64,000 nt of DNA from Rickettsiales bacterium. GTDB taxonomy: Bacteria; Pseudomonadota; Alphaproteobacteria; Rickettsiales; SXRF01. The notes under the pieces were generated by a model that had not been told where the DNA came from, searched no databases, and worked only from the letters and a program-made list of their open reading frames with translations. The position numbers and the translations under genes were made by a program. The DNA lies in contig JAJTHB010000020.1 in the NCBI GenBank assembly GCA_021299465.1, forward strand, positions 62,001-126,000, given 5' to 3'. Below are positions 45,117 through 56,888 of the stretch, piece after piece (within the stretch, counting starts at the first letter, position 1; each line of letters begins with the position of its first letter).

Positions 45117-46235
45117 TTATTTACCCCTGACGCCCTGAGCGCGAGATGATTCTATTTCCTGCAACAATCCTCTTGATTCGGAAATGATATCGATTGCCTT
45201 CGAAGTATCATCTAACATTTTCGCAACCATGCTTTGGGTTTCTTTGTTCTCGGGGCTGTCGTTGTCGCCTAATTTTTTACCATAGTCCAGTAAAGCTGCT
45301 TTTGCTTTTTTCTGACTAGCTGAAGCTCTTTCGTGCACTCGAAACAAATAAGGATTATTGATGCCCTTATTCGCTATACTTGCATGATAACCGTCAAGAT
45401 TATAGCCTTCGGGATTATCCTTTTTTTCATTGGATTCACCCGGCTGATTGCGGCCGCGCCTGATGTTATCAAGCTTTACTTTCAAAACATCAGGCACGGA
45501 CTCTGCCGCATGCCACCAGGCGTCCCCTAACGCGACGCGCATGTTTTCGATTTGCCTGCGAAGCTCAACTGCAGCTTCTATTGCCTCTTCATTGATTGGT
45601 CGGTAATCCGAATTTGGAAACTGGTAGCTTCCTTTTCCAAAATCAACGGCATAGCCCTGAAGTTCTTTCGCCTTCTTTTCTAACTTTGGCAGCGTTTCTA
45701 AAATAGCCTCCTGAACGCTATCGTCGGAAACCATGTCGCTTAGTGGCTTTTTCGTTTTTTTGCTAGCTTCAACTATCTCCTGCCATGCACTATCAATAGC
45801 CGTCATGATATCGGCTTTATTTTTTTCATTGTTTTGAATTATTAAAGATTGGATATCATGATCACTTAGAGCCTCATGATTATTTTTGGCAAAATCCACT
45901 AACACTTCCCAAAAAATTTCGCGCTCCAATCGTTCATCTGATTTCTTGGTTTTTAACTTAACATAGACCGCTATATCATTAGCTATGTCGTGTAGCTCAT
46001 CGACACTGGCCCTGTAGTTTCTATCTAGTTTTCGAATAAGTTCTGCATCAGGTTTTTGATTCAGCCTGAAATAAAAAGTTTCTGATTGGCCTTGGCCCAT
46101 TGCCGTTTCCATCCTTATCGTCGTCACAAGGTTTGGATGGCCATCCCTATCTTCGATATGTTGCTCGAAAAAGATGGGTTGGTTTGGCCCCATCTTAAGT
46201 GCCGTGCTAGGCTCCCAGTTGTTTATGTCCGTCAT
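45117..46235 (-). CDS. Uncharacterised hydrophilic helical protein
   Basis: 372 residues, no family recognised. No signal peptide or membrane segment. Mostly charged helices, with a Lys/Glu-rich middle (about 140-205) and a polar Asn/Gly-rich stretch (about 260-300, PGESNEKKDNPEGYNLDGYHASI). Likely cytoplasmic or delivered as an effector. It is wedged between ligA (four bases) and prmA (two bases), with more A+T than either. The tight spacing says it is co-transcribed, but the composition says it is a later arrival. Confidence 0.65.
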   Translation of the reverse strand: MTDINNWEPSTALKMGPNQPIFFEQHIEDRDGHPNLVTTIRMETAMGQGQSETFYFRLNQKPDAELIRKLDRNYRASVDELHDIANDIAVYVKLKTKKSDERLEREIFWEVLVDFAKNNHEALSDHDIQSLIIQNNEKNKADIMTAIDSAWQEIVEASKKTKKPLSDMVSDDSVQEAILETLPKLEKKAKELQGYAVDFGKGSYQFPNSDYRPINEEAIEAAVELRRQIENMRVALGDAWWHAAESVPDVLKVKLDNIRRGRNQPGESNEKKDNPEGYNLDGYHASIANKGINNPYLFRVHERASASQKKAKAALLDYGKKLGDNDSPENKETQSMVAKMLDDTSKAIDIISESRGLLQEIESSRAQGVRGK

Positions 46236-46239
46236 GAAA

Positions 46240-48351
<2,112 letters not shown>

Positions 48352-50031
48352 TCATGCCGCCTGCTCCAGTAGTTTTTGCGCGGCTTTGCGAGCCTCCGGC
48401 GTGATGGTAGCGCCAGCCAGCATACGCGCCAGCTCTTCTTCACGCTCCTTCGCGCTCAGCGTTTTAACACTGGTCGTAACCTTGCCTGATTTTTCCTGCT
48501 TGCTGACTTTGATATGCTGCGCGCCACGCGCTGCCACTTGCGGCAAATGCGTCACCACCAGCACCTGCGCTTCTTTAGCAAGCGCAGCAAGCCTCGCGCC
48601 AATAGCATCCGCCACCGCGCCACCGGTGCCGGTATCGATCTCATCAAAGATCATCGTCGCGGTCTGGCTGCCCCCCGCCAGCGCCACCTTCATCGCCAGC
48701 ATGAAGCGTGAGAGTTCCCCGCCGGAAGCGATTTTGGAAAGTGGAGCGAGCTCGGCTTTTTCGCCCTTGGTGACGTTAGTCGCGCAGGTAAATTCAACAA
48801 TATCTAAGCCCGCTTCCGACCAATGTTCCTCACTCTGCATTTCGATCTTCACATGAAACTTCGTACCATCCATCTTAAGCGGCTTCAGTTCACTCATGAC
48901 CGCTTTTTCAAGTCTCGTAGCTACAATCCTGCGCTTTTCTGAAAGATTTGTTGCCGCTTCAATCAGCGATTTGCGAGCCTCAGATTCTTTTTTTCTGAGG
49001 CTTGCCAAGCGCTCGGCCTGCGCCGCAAGAAGTGCAAGTTTATCATTCACCTGCTCTTTGAGCAGGACCAGCTCTTCAACTGGCAGATTATATTTACGGC
49101 CAGCGGCTTTCAGCGCAAAAAGACGCTCTTCAATGGCTTCGAGCTTCACCGGATCAAAGCTTGCCTCGCGGCCGATCGCCTCGAGCGATTCTTGTGCCTC
49201 ATCCAGTAAACACGCCGCCTTATCCAGCGCATCCAGCGCTGAGGCGAATGACTCGCTGGAGGTGAGCGGTGAGCGCGTGAGCGTGCGCAGCACTGATCGA
49301 ACACGCTGTGACATCGGGCTGGGAGATGACAGCTCGTTCATCGCCTCATTTAACACATCAAAAAGTTTTTCACTCTGCATCATGCGCGTGCGCTGATCGC
49401 TTAGTGACTCCTCCTCGCCCGCTTTAGGGTTAAGCGCTTTCAGCTCGCCGCGCATGTGGTTCAAATAGTCCTGCTCACGCTCAGCCTGCGTGATTTCGGC
49501 CTCAAGCGCCGCCACCGCACGCATGCACTCGCGCCATGCGCCATAGCATCCCGCCACTTTGGTGCGTTCTGTGCCAAGCTTGCCAAAACCATCAAGCAGA
49601 TCGCGATGCACGCTGCGATCCTGAAGCCCGCGTTGATCATGCTGCCCATGAATCTCAATCAATAACTCACCAAGTTTTTTAAGCGCCGTGACAGTGACCG
49701 GCTGGTCGTTGACCAGCGCGCGGGTTTTACCATCGCTTGATAAACTGCGCCGGATAATAATCTGGTCGTCGGCTTCAAGCCCCAGCTCAGCAAGAACATG
49801 CTTGATATCGCTGCGACCAGCTATGTCAAACTCTGCGCTCACCATACCCCCAGCCTCACCGCGACGCACCAGCGCGCTATCCGCGCGCGCGCCTAGCGCC
49901 AGACCCAGCGCATCAAGCAAAATCGATTTACCGGCGCCAGTCTCGCCAGAAAGCACGCTAAGCCCACCATCAAATGCAAGCTCCGCCTGCTCTATCAAGA
50001 CTATATTTTGAATGGTAAGGCGTCTTAGCAT
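48352..50031 (-). CDS. recN: DNA repair protein RecN
   Basis: 559 residues, an SMC-like ATPase that holds DNA ends together in double-strand break repair. Walker A GETGAGKS is at 29-36, a central coiled coil runs about 150-370, the signature region SKIASGGELSRFMLAMK is near 440, and Walker B is TMIFDEIDTGTGG. Seven bases separate it from bamD upstream. Usual neighbour of bamD and ligA in alphaproteobacteria. Confidence 0.95.
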   Translation of the reverse strand: MLRRLTIQNIVLIEQAELAFDGGLSVLSGETGAGKSILLDALGLALGARADSALVRRGEAGGMVSAEFDIAGRSDIKHVLAELGLEADDQIIIRRSLSSDGKTRALVNDQPVTVTALKKLGELLIEIHGQHDQRGLQDRSVHRDLLDGFGKLGTERTKVAGCYGAWRECMRAVAALEAEITQAEREQDYLNHMRGELKALNPKAGEEESLSDQRTRMMQSEKLFDVLNEAMNELSSPSPMSQRVRSVLRTLTRSPLTSSESFASALDALDKAACLLDEAQESLEAIGREASFDPVKLEAIEERLFALKAAGRKYNLPVEELVLLKEQVNDKLALLAAQAERLASLRKKESEARKSLIEAATNLSEKRRIVATRLEKAVMSELKPLKMDGTKFHVKIEMQSEEHWSEAGLDIVEFTCATNVTKGEKAELAPLSKIASGGELSRFMLAMKVALAGGSQTATMIFDEIDTGTGGAVADAIGARLAALAKEAQVLVVTHLPQVAARGAQHIKVSKQEKSGKVTTSVKTLSAKEREEELARMLAGATITPEARKAAQKLLEQAA

Positions 50032-50038
50032 CCTTCAC

Positions 50039-50863
50039 CTACGGAATAAGGGAATCCCACCATGAACCATCTTGGGCAGGTTGCGAGGCAGTAGCCTGCA
50101 CCGACTGCCCCGTCATCAGCCTGTAGCTATCGCGATACCAGACGCTATCAGGAAAATTATGGCCAAGCACTGCCGCATAACGCTGCGCTTCCTCAGCTAC
50201 GCCAAGCTTCAGGTAAGTCTCGACTAACCGGTGGAGCGCCTCCGGAACGTGGCTTGTCGTCTGGAAGTTATCGATGACAAAACGAAAACGATTTGCTGCC
50301 GCCAGATAATCCCCGCGCATTAAGTAATAACGCCCAACCTGCATTTCCTTGCCCGCCAGATGATCCACGGTGAGGTCCAGCTTGATCGTGGCATCGCGCG
50401 CATAGTCGGAATCAGGGAAGCGCCTCACCACTTCACGCAGCGCCTGCATGGCCAGCTCAGTCATTTTCTGGTCGCGGCCAACATCGGAAATCTGTTCGTA
50501 GTATGAAAGCGCAACCAAATAATAAGCATAAGGCGTGGATTCATCGCTGGGATGAAGCTTCACGAAACGTTCCAGGGTCGAAATGGCTCCATCGTAGTCA
50601 TCTTGAAGATAACTGGCATAGCCTGACATCACTTGCGCATTCAGCGCCCATTTCGAATAAGGGTGCTGGCGCTCAACCTCGGCAAACGCAAGCACCGCAT
50701 CTTTGTAGCTGCCCTCGTCAAACAAATCTTTGGCTTCGTTGTAAAGCTGCTCCGGACTGGAGCCTGTCGCTGTCGCAGACTTGCCTGCTTCACTCGCGGT
50801 TTCTGTATCGCTGCACGCTGAAAGGGCAAGCAAAAATAGGATGGGAATAAAGATAAGTTTCAT
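50039..50863 (-). CDS. bamD: Outer membrane assembly lipoprotein BamD
   Basis: 274 residues. Lipoprotein signal with lipobox LSAC (Cys17). The mature part is a set of five TPR-like helical repeats: PEQLYNEAKDLFDEGSYKDAVLAF opens the first, and YLVALSYYEQISDVGRDQ is the family landmark. Essential partner of BamA (9776-12043), gripping the C-terminal signal of incoming barrel proteins. Between lpxC and recN. Confidence 0.94.
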   Translation of the reverse strand: MKLIFIPILFLLALSACSDTETASEAGKSATATGSSPEQLYNEAKDLFDEGSYKDAVLAFAEVERQHPYSKWALNAQVMSGYASYLQDDYDGAISTLERFVKLHPSDESTPYAYYLVALSYYEQISDVGRDQKMTELAMQALREVVRRFPDSDYARDATIKLDLTVDHLAGKEMQVGRYYLMRGDYLAAANRFRFVIDNFQTTSHVPEALHRLVETYLKLGVAEEAQRYAAVLGHNFPDSVWYRDSYRLMTGQSVQATASQPAQDGSWWDSLIP

Positions 50864-50915
50864 GCCATCGGTTATAGCAACCGAACCTATGGCTTACAAC
50901 GCTTTTTGCGAGCCG

Positions 50916-51851
50916 TCAGGCGTGGGCAGCAGCAAGCATGTCGGCCGAGGCGGAAACCGGCTGCAGGGCGTCATCAGCATGCACCATTACATAAGCCGAC
51001 GGATCCGCAAACACCGCGCGCAGCAGCTTGTTATTAATGCCATGACCAGGGCGAATAAAATGAAAAGACGCATCGATGCGAACGCCTGCAAGATAGAGGT
51101 CTCCTATGCAATCAAGTGCTTTATGGCGAACGAATTCATCACTAAAACGAAGGCCACCCTCATTGAGAATGCGCTCCTTACCCACAACAATCGCGTTATC
51201 AAGCGAGCCGCCAAGCGCAAGACCAGCCTTGCGCATCGCATCCACCTCATGCTCAAAGCCAAAGGTGCGCGCGCGCGATAGCGCCTGTTTGAAGCTTACA
51301 TCACGAAAATCATAGCGCGCCGTTTGCCTCTGGATCACCTGATCATTGAAATCAATCGTAATATCAATCACCGTACCTTCATCGCCTTCTTTGTTTGGCG
51401 ATATCGAGGCTATGCTGCCACCCTCACTTACCTGCACTGTCTTCAGCAGCTTCATGATTTTGCGGGGTGCAGCAAGTGTTTTTACACCAGCGCATTCCAG
51501 CATAAACGTGAATGGTTCCGAGCTGCCATCCATGATCGGCACTTCCGGGCCATCCAGCTCGATCAGCACGTTATCCACACCCGCGCCCCATAGCGCCGCC
51601 ATCAAGTGTTCAATCGTCGAAACACCCACACCATGCTGATTGCGAATGGTTGTGCCAAGGCGTGTTTCCGCTACGAGATTGTATTTTGCAGGAACACGGG
51701 CATGCTCCGCCGGAACATCCAGACGCTTAAAAACAATACCATGACTGGCCGCTGCAGGCATTAAGGTCAAACGAACATCTTTGCCGCTATGCAGGCCGAT
51801 TCCTACGCAGGTGATGGGGTTTTGAAGTGTGGTTTGCTGGTTCACGTCCAT
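50916..51851 (-). CDS. lpxC: UDP-3-O-acyl-N-acetylglucosamine deacetylase
   Basis: Zinc enzyme, first committed step of lipid A synthesis, making the substrate of LpxD. 311 residues from the ATG at 51851, where the family start (TLQNPITCVGIGLHSGK) fits; a TTG at 51905 would add 18 residues. Zinc ligands are in STIEHLMAAL and HKALDCIGDLYLAG, and the catalytic His is in RPGHGINNKL. Near ftsZ as in most proteobacteria, but with an FkbM gene between them here. Confidence 0.95.
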   Translation of the reverse strand: MDVNQQTTLQNPITCVGIGLHSGKDVRLTLMPAAASHGIVFKRLDVPAEHARVPAKYNLVAETRLGTTIRNQHGVGVSTIEHLMAALWGAGVDNVLIELDGPEVPIMDGSSEPFTFMLECAGVKTLAAPRKIMKLLKTVQVSEGGSIASISPNKEGDEGTVIDITIDFNDQVIQRQTARYDFRDVSFKQALSRARTFGFEHEVDAMRKAGLALGGSLDNAIVVGKERILNEGGLRFSDEFVRHKALDCIGDLYLAGVRIDASFHFIRPGHGINNKLLRAVFADPSAYVMVHADDALQPVSASADMLAAAHA

Positions 51852-51974
51852 GTCTTTCACTGGTTTATATGACGGCAATCTACGAATAATGAGCGTGTTT
51901 TTCAAATCACGCTTTATTACACTTTGTTACACTTAAAACCACGCCAGTTCAGCAGGTTAATGAATGAATAAACT

Positions 51975-52880
51975 CTAAATTTTTTGAAGCATGCTTAACG
52001 TTTCACGCGGACAGGCAATGACATCCTCTATTTTCGGTGTCATACCAAAGTGGTAAGGCGCGAGCTGGTAGCGACCGCTATCCTTATTTCCAGCGGCAAA
52101 ATAGTAAAACACATAGCCATCTGGGAAAAGCGACATAAACGTCTGCTCATCTCCAATCGAGCTCCGTGTCGTTGGTGTTAATTCGACGATCAAAAGCGGG
52201 CGGTGCTTACTGAGCGTTTCTTTCAATCCGCTCAGCACTTGTTTTTCAAAACCCTCCACATCGATTTTGATGATCGAAATATTGGCCACGTCACGCAGCA
52301 CATCATCACCACGGCGCACCTGAAGCATCCCCAATAATTGGTTATCTGCCTTGTGATGCGCCTGGAATGAGGCCGCACCCAAATTCGTCTCTGGAGCAGC
52401 GTAAAATGGAAGGGTTTCGTCTTTCTCACCCAGCGCCACCTCATGCAGCGTAACATTAGTAATATGATTGAGGATAAGATTATCCTTCAACTGATTCCGC
52501 ACGCGCTCAAACGGCTCGAAAGCGATCACGTGCTCCACCAACCGCGACATGAAAATCGTGTGATTTCCTGAATTCGCGCCAACATCGACATAAACAAGCA
52601 ACTGGCCAGATGACGCCAGCCTGCCCGCCATATCACGCAAGAAACGCAGCATGTATTTTTCATGCGCACCACAAAAATAAACCAGCCGGTCAATGTAATT
52701 GACGATATTTCCAGTAAATTTAAGTTCAAGCCCCTTACCGTAAAAATCGCAGGTAAAAGCATAGTCCCTGAGCATGTGCGGACAAAGCTGCTTAAGTAGC
52801 GAGCGGCGTGTTTTATATGGCAGCCAGCGCTGTTTTGAAAGCCAAAGCGGCAAGGCGGCAATAGAAGGGTTAGAAGGCAT
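51975..52880 (-). CDS. FkbM family SAM-dependent methyltransferase
   Basis: 301 residues from ATG 52880 (a GTG at 52892 is an alternative). VYVDVGANSGNHTIFMSRLVEHVIAFEPFE is the SAM-binding start, and IIKIDVEGFEKQVLSGLKE plus LLIVELTP complete the FkbM pattern. FkbM enzymes usually O-methylate sugars or polyketides, so a role in modifying a surface glycan is plausible. Set between ftsZ and lpxC, where most relatives have nothing or another division gene. Substrate unknown. Confidence 0.85.
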   Translation of the reverse strand: MPSNPSIAALPLWLSKQRWLPYKTRRSLLKQLCPHMLRDYAFTCDFYGKGLELKFTGNIVNYIDRLVYFCGAHEKYMLRFLRDMAGRLASSGQLLVYVDVGANSGNHTIFMSRLVEHVIAFEPFERVRNQLKDNLILNHITNVTLHEVALGEKDETLPFYAAPETNLGAASFQAHHKADNQLLGMLQVRRGDDVLRDVANISIIKIDVEGFEKQVLSGLKETLSKHRPLLIVELTPTTRSSIGDEQTFMSLFPDGYVFYYFAAGNKDSGRYQLAPYHFGMTPKIEDVIACPRETLSMLQKI

Positions 52881-52925
52881 ATATGCTGCCACGCTGAGTT
52901 TAGAGCAATGTTTCTCGGGTTGAAG

Positions 52926-52959
52926 GAGACCCCGGATATTTGCTTCATAAACTCCGGGA
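52926..52959. repeat. Dispersed palindromic repeat, family B, copy 2
   Basis: 34 bp downstream of the ftsZ stop. Palindromic (CCCGGA ... TCCGGG). Matches the reverse complement of the repeat at 181-217. Could act as the 3' hairpin of the ftsZ transcript. Confidence 0.6.
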
Positions 52960-52988
52960 GACAGAAACCTAAGCGCTATAGCTTACCG

Positions 52989-54587
52989 TCAGTTCGCCTG
53001 ACGACGCAAGAAAGCAGGGATATCGAGATATTGCTCTTCTTGGCTTTGCTCAGGCTTACGCTGCGCCGCTTCAGCGACACCGCCACGCTGCACCACCTGC
53101 ACACGTTCAACAGCATCTTGCGGCTTAGCGGAAAAAGCACGACCTACATCAAGCGCACGCTGCAAAAACCCACGCGATGATTGCTGCTCATCACGAATTG
53201 GTAATTCGCGCTGAGGTTCGCGATGCGGAGCATAGGAAGATGGCGCGACCGACTGCGGCGCAAAGAGATCCGGCGTCGCATTCTGCGGCTGAGGCGCGCG
53301 CTCTTCAGCACGAAATTCACTGAGACGCTGCGGCATCGGCGCCTGTTCAGTTTCACGCTCTGCTACTTGCTGGCGAGCGGGCTCCTGCCTAACAGCAGGC
53401 TCTTCCTGACGCTCCATACGTACAGGGCTTGGCATGCGCTGCTCAGCCGCGACCTGTGCAGGCTTTGGCAGCTCGCGCTGCGGTGCTTCAAAACTTGCCG
53501 CACGCACCACTGGCTGAACTGATTTTGTCGGCTCCACTTTTGCACTGGAAGCAAAGCTGTAAGGACGCTTAGGCTCATTAAAAACATTTTGTTTCTGCGG
53601 CGTATGCTGAGACATTGACTGCGCGTCAATGCCCGTTGCAACAACAGACACGCGCATCCTGCCCTGCATATCATCACCAAATGTTGAACCAAAAATAATA
53701 TTGGCTTCAGGATCAACTTCCTCACGAATGCGATTAGCAGCTTCATCAACCTCAAACAGGGTCATGTCGCTACCACCTGTGATATTGATCAGCAAGGCAC
53801 GAGCACCTTTGAGCGAAACATCATCGAGTAGCGGATTGGAAATCGCCGCTTCTGCTGCTTCCACTGCACGCCGTTCACCGGTGGCTTCACCAGTGCCCAT
53901 CATGGCTTTGCCCATCTCCTGCATCACGGTTCGTATATCGGCAAAATCAAGGTTGATAAGGCCAGGCTTGACCATCAGATCAGTAACACCACGAACGCCA
54001 GAATGCAGGACCTCATCGGCCATTTTGAATGCGTCAGAAAACGTGGTTCGCTCGTTGGCAATCCGGAACAGGTTCTGGTTGGGAATCACGATCAGCGTAT
54101 CGACATAATCCTGAAGTTCCTTAAGCCCAGCTTCCGCAAGCTTCATGCGATGCGAGCCTTCAAACTGGAATGGCTTGGTAACCACACCAACCGTCAGCAC
54201 GCCCTGCTCCTTGGCAATACGCGCCACGACAGCCGCAGCACCGGTACCAGTACCGCCGCCCATACCGGCAGTGATGAACACCATGTTGGAACCTTCGATA
54301 TGCGCGGCGATTTCCTCGCGCGCTTCTTCTGCCGCTGCACGGCCCACTTCCGGTTTCGCACCGGCGCCAAGACCTTTGGTAATGCCTGCACCAAGCTGAA
54401 TGGTGCGATCGGTGAGCGAATGATCGAGCGCCTGCGCATCCGTATTCGCCACGACAAAATTAACCCCCTCAAGATTGGCGGCGATCATATTATTGACCGC
54501 ATTACCGCCAGCGCCACCAACACCAACAACTGTAATCGTTGGGCGCAGAATTTCATTCTTCGTGGGTAGATGCAGGTTGATCGTCAT
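52989..54587 (-). CDS. ftsZ: Cell division protein FtsZ
   Basis: 532 residues. Tubulin-like GTPase that forms the division ring. The nucleotide signature GGGTGTGAA is at 110-118, the T7 loop with [11 protein letters not shown] is near 205-215, and the core ends about residue 320. A long linker rich in Pro, Gln, Arg and Glu (about 330-500) follows, then the C-terminal peptide [10 protein letters not shown] that binds FtsA. The long linker is typical of alphaproteobacteria. Last gene of the division cluster. Confidence 0.97.
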   Translation of the reverse strand: MTINLHLPTKNEILRPTITVVGVGGAGGNAVNNMIAANLEGVNFVVANTDAQALDHSLTDRTIQLGAGITKGLGAGAKPEVGRAAAEEAREEIAAHIEGSNMVFITAGMGGGTGTGAAAVVARIAKEQGVLTVGVVTKPFQFEGSHRMKLAEAGLKELQDYVDTLIVIPNQNLFRIANERTTFSDAFKMADEVLHSGVRGVTDLMVKPGLINLDFADIRTVMQEMGKAMMGTGEATGERRAVEAAEAAISNPLLDDVSLKGARALLINITGGSDMTLFEVDEAANRIREEVDPEANIIFGSTFGDDMQGRMRVSVVATGIDAQSMSQHTPQKQNVFNEPKRPYSFASSAKVEPTKSVQPVVRAASFEAPQRELPKPAQVAAEQRMPSPVRMERQEEPAVRQEPARQQVAERETEQAPMPQRLSEFRAEERAPQPQNATPDLFAPQSVAPSSYAPHREPQRELPIRDEQQSSRGFLQRALDVGRAFSAKPQDAVERVQVVQRGGVAEAAQRKPEQSQEEQYLDIPAFLRRQAN

Positions 54588-54709
54588 ACGTATTGTCTCC
54601 CTATTCGTCGTATGGATACCGGATATGGAATAATTTATCTCGTTTTACCACTATATTTAGTGGTTTGCACGAAAAAAAAATCGCAACTCAAGCAAGCGTG
54701 TTCAAGAAT

Positions 54710-55975
54710 TTAAAAATTCTCTCTGAACCAACTCACCACTTTTTCAAAACCAGCAGTAAGGCCGGTGCGGCGCCGGTGAGCTTCGAACATCTGTTCTTCA
54801 ATTGGTTTCTTGACGGCGTATTCAATCATCCCCAGCACCGTGGCAAAAGCAGGGCCACTCACCGCTTCGGCAAGACCAGGAAGAGAACGCGGACGCGCCA
54901 GGCGCACCTGCTTGCCAAGAATGTTGGCCGCCATTTCGCGCACACCAAGCAGCTGCGACGCACCGCCCGTAATCACCACGCGCTTACCAGCCATACCGGC
55001 GGCACCACCCACCTCGATCTTGCTGCGGATCATTTCAAAAATCTCTTCAATGCGCGGCCGGATAACCCCCACGAGCATTGAACGCGGCAATGAATTAATC
55101 TCGCCATCATCTTCTTCGCCAAGCGGCGGCACCTCGATCATCACCTGATCGTCGCTGGCGGTTGCCATAGCGCTGCCATGCAAGGTTTTCAGGCGCTCGG
55201 CATGGGCAAGGCTGGTCGACAGCCCGCGCGCGATATCGTTGGTGACATGCATGCCACCAATCGGGATTGCATCGGTGTAAATATTCTTGCCACCGGAAAA
55301 TACACAAAAACTGGTGACACCGCCGCCCATATCAATCAGCGTCACACCAAGCTGTTTTTCGTCTTCTTCCAGACACGAAAGCGCAGACGCATAGGGCGAT
55401 GTGATGTACTCATTAACATCGAGATGACAACGCCCAACGCAATGCGCCAGATTGCGCGTCACACTGGGAAGGCCAGTGATAATATGCAAATCCGCACCGA
55501 GTTTTTTGCCATACATCTTTCGCGGATCGCTGATGCCCTTTGCTCCGTCCAAGTAATACGACACCGGAATAGAATGAATAATATCGGACTCACTATGAGA
55601 GATCGATGCGCGCCCCTGCTCAATGATATCCATGATATCGCGGTCCGTCACCTCTTCGCCCAGCATGGTCATTTCCACCGTGACATTACGCGACGTAATA
55701 TTGCCGCCTGACAGCGACACGGTGATATGCTCAATCGTCTCACCAGCCATTTGTTCAGCAGCATGCACCGCCGATACAATCGATGCCTCTGCTTCAGCAA
55801 AATCAGTGATCACGCCTGAGCGAATCCCCTTGGAAAGCTGGTGGCCGATGCCGACAATACGAATCTCGCCGGCCGAATCAATATGCGCAATAAAGCAGGC
55901 AATCTTCGACGTGCCGATATCCAGCACCGCAAGGCTTCCCACCCCACTTTTACGAAGTGTTTTTTTGTCTTTCAT
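54710..55975 (-). CDS. ftsA: Cell division protein FtsA
   Basis: 421 residues from the ATG at 55975 (a TTG at 55987 is possible). Actin-like ATPase that tethers FtsZ to the membrane. LAVLDIGTSKIACFIA is the phosphate-1 motif, GVTLIDMGGGVTSFCVF the phosphate-2 motif and RVVITGGASQLLGV the adenosine motif; the end (FEKVVSWFRENF) is the amphipathic membrane-targeting helix. Between ftsQ and ftsZ. Confidence 0.96.
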   Translation of the reverse strand: MKDKKTLRKSGVGSLAVLDIGTSKIACFIAHIDSAGEIRIVGIGHQLSKGIRSGVITDFAEAEASIVSAVHAAEQMAGETIEHITVSLSGGNITSRNVTVEMTMLGEEVTDRDIMDIIEQGRASISHSESDIIHSIPVSYYLDGAKGISDPRKMYGKKLGADLHIITGLPSVTRNLAHCVGRCHLDVNEYITSPYASALSCLEEDEKQLGVTLIDMGGGVTSFCVFSGGKNIYTDAIPIGGMHVTNDIARGLSTSLAHAERLKTLHGSAMATASDDQVMIEVPPLGEEDDGEINSLPRSMLVGVIRPRIEEIFEMIRSKIEVGGAAGMAGKRVVITGGASQLLGVREMAANILGKQVRLARPRSLPGLAEAVSGPAFATVLGMIEYAVKKPIEEQMFEAHRRRTGLTAGFEKVVSWFRENF

Positions 55976-56000
55976 AGCGACGGACAAATATCAGCTGTAG

Positions 56001-56873
56001 TTAAGTTTCCTTGGCACCCTCCGCATTCACGTCAGGCACCTCCTCTGGAGACAACTTAATAAACAACCTGCCCGCCACGCGCAAGTCAATTACATGCACA
56101 TTACGACTAAGAAGCTGCTGCGTTTCTTCGAGCTCAGCGAGCTTATTCCATGCGCTCATGGCATCATGCTCCGGTAAGCGCACCTCTAACCCGTTCTTTA
56201 AACGGATGTTCCAGCGACGCTCGCCAACACGCACAGCCGCCACCACACGCTCAGCAAGCTTTGGCTCGGCACTTAGCAATGAAATTGCTTCCATCACATG
56301 CTTCGGCGCATCAGGACCAATCACAAGTGGCACGTTCGGATAGGAGGCCAGCGACACCCCTTCCATCACCACGCCATTATCATCCACCAGCACCTGCTTG
56401 CCCTTGTGCTGCCACAAAGCCACCGGCTCGCGCTCCACAATGCGAATATGCAGGGTGCCGGGCAGCGAACGCTCAACCGCCGCCTGCTTTACGCTAGGAA
56501 TTTTTTCCAGACGTGCGCGCATATCATCCAGTGATGCCTGCAGAATAGGGCTTCCAGGCTTCATTCCAATCGCCGCTTCAATCTCTGCCATCGGCGTGCG
56601 GCTTCGGCCTTCGAGGTAGAGATTTTCCAGATCAAAGCCCGCCTTGAGTGTCACGTGGTAGACACCATTGGTCATCGCCTGCACCGACCGCTCAATCACT
56701 TGGTATTTCCAAATCCAGAATCCGCCAGCCAGCCCCACCACACAAGCAAGCAAAGCGCCAGCCGCCTGCAAGCGCTTCCTGATTTCACGACGACGCTTAA
56801 GGGCCGCTTTCTCGCGCATGATGCGCTGCGACTGTTTCTGGCGTGGTGTCAATGTTTCGTTTTTGCGTGCCAT
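56001..56873 (-). CDS. ftsQ: Cell division protein FtsQ
   Basis: 290 residues. Basic cytoplasmic N-terminus (about 1-35), one membrane segment (about 37-55, AAGALLACVVGLAGGFWIW), a periplasmic POTRA domain (about 80-150, VTLKAGFDLENLYLEGRSRT...) and the FtsQ/DivIB beta domain. Recruits FtsB/FtsL and later division proteins. Between ddl and ftsA in the standard order. Confidence 0.93.
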   Translation of the reverse strand: MARKNETLTPRQKQSQRIMREKAALKRRREIRKRLQAAGALLACVVGLAGGFWIWKYQVIERSVQAMTNGVYHVTLKAGFDLENLYLEGRSRTPMAEIEAAIGMKPGSPILQASLDDMRARLEKIPSVKQAAVERSLPGTLHIRIVEREPVALWQHKGKQVLVDDNGVVMEGVSLASYPNVPLVIGPDAPKHVMEAISLLSAEPKLAERVVAAVRVGERRWNIRLKNGLEVRLPEHDAMSAWNKLAELEETQQLLSRNVHVIDLRVAGRLFIKLSPEEVPDVNAEGAKET

Positions 56874-56888
56874 GATCTTAAGCTGACG

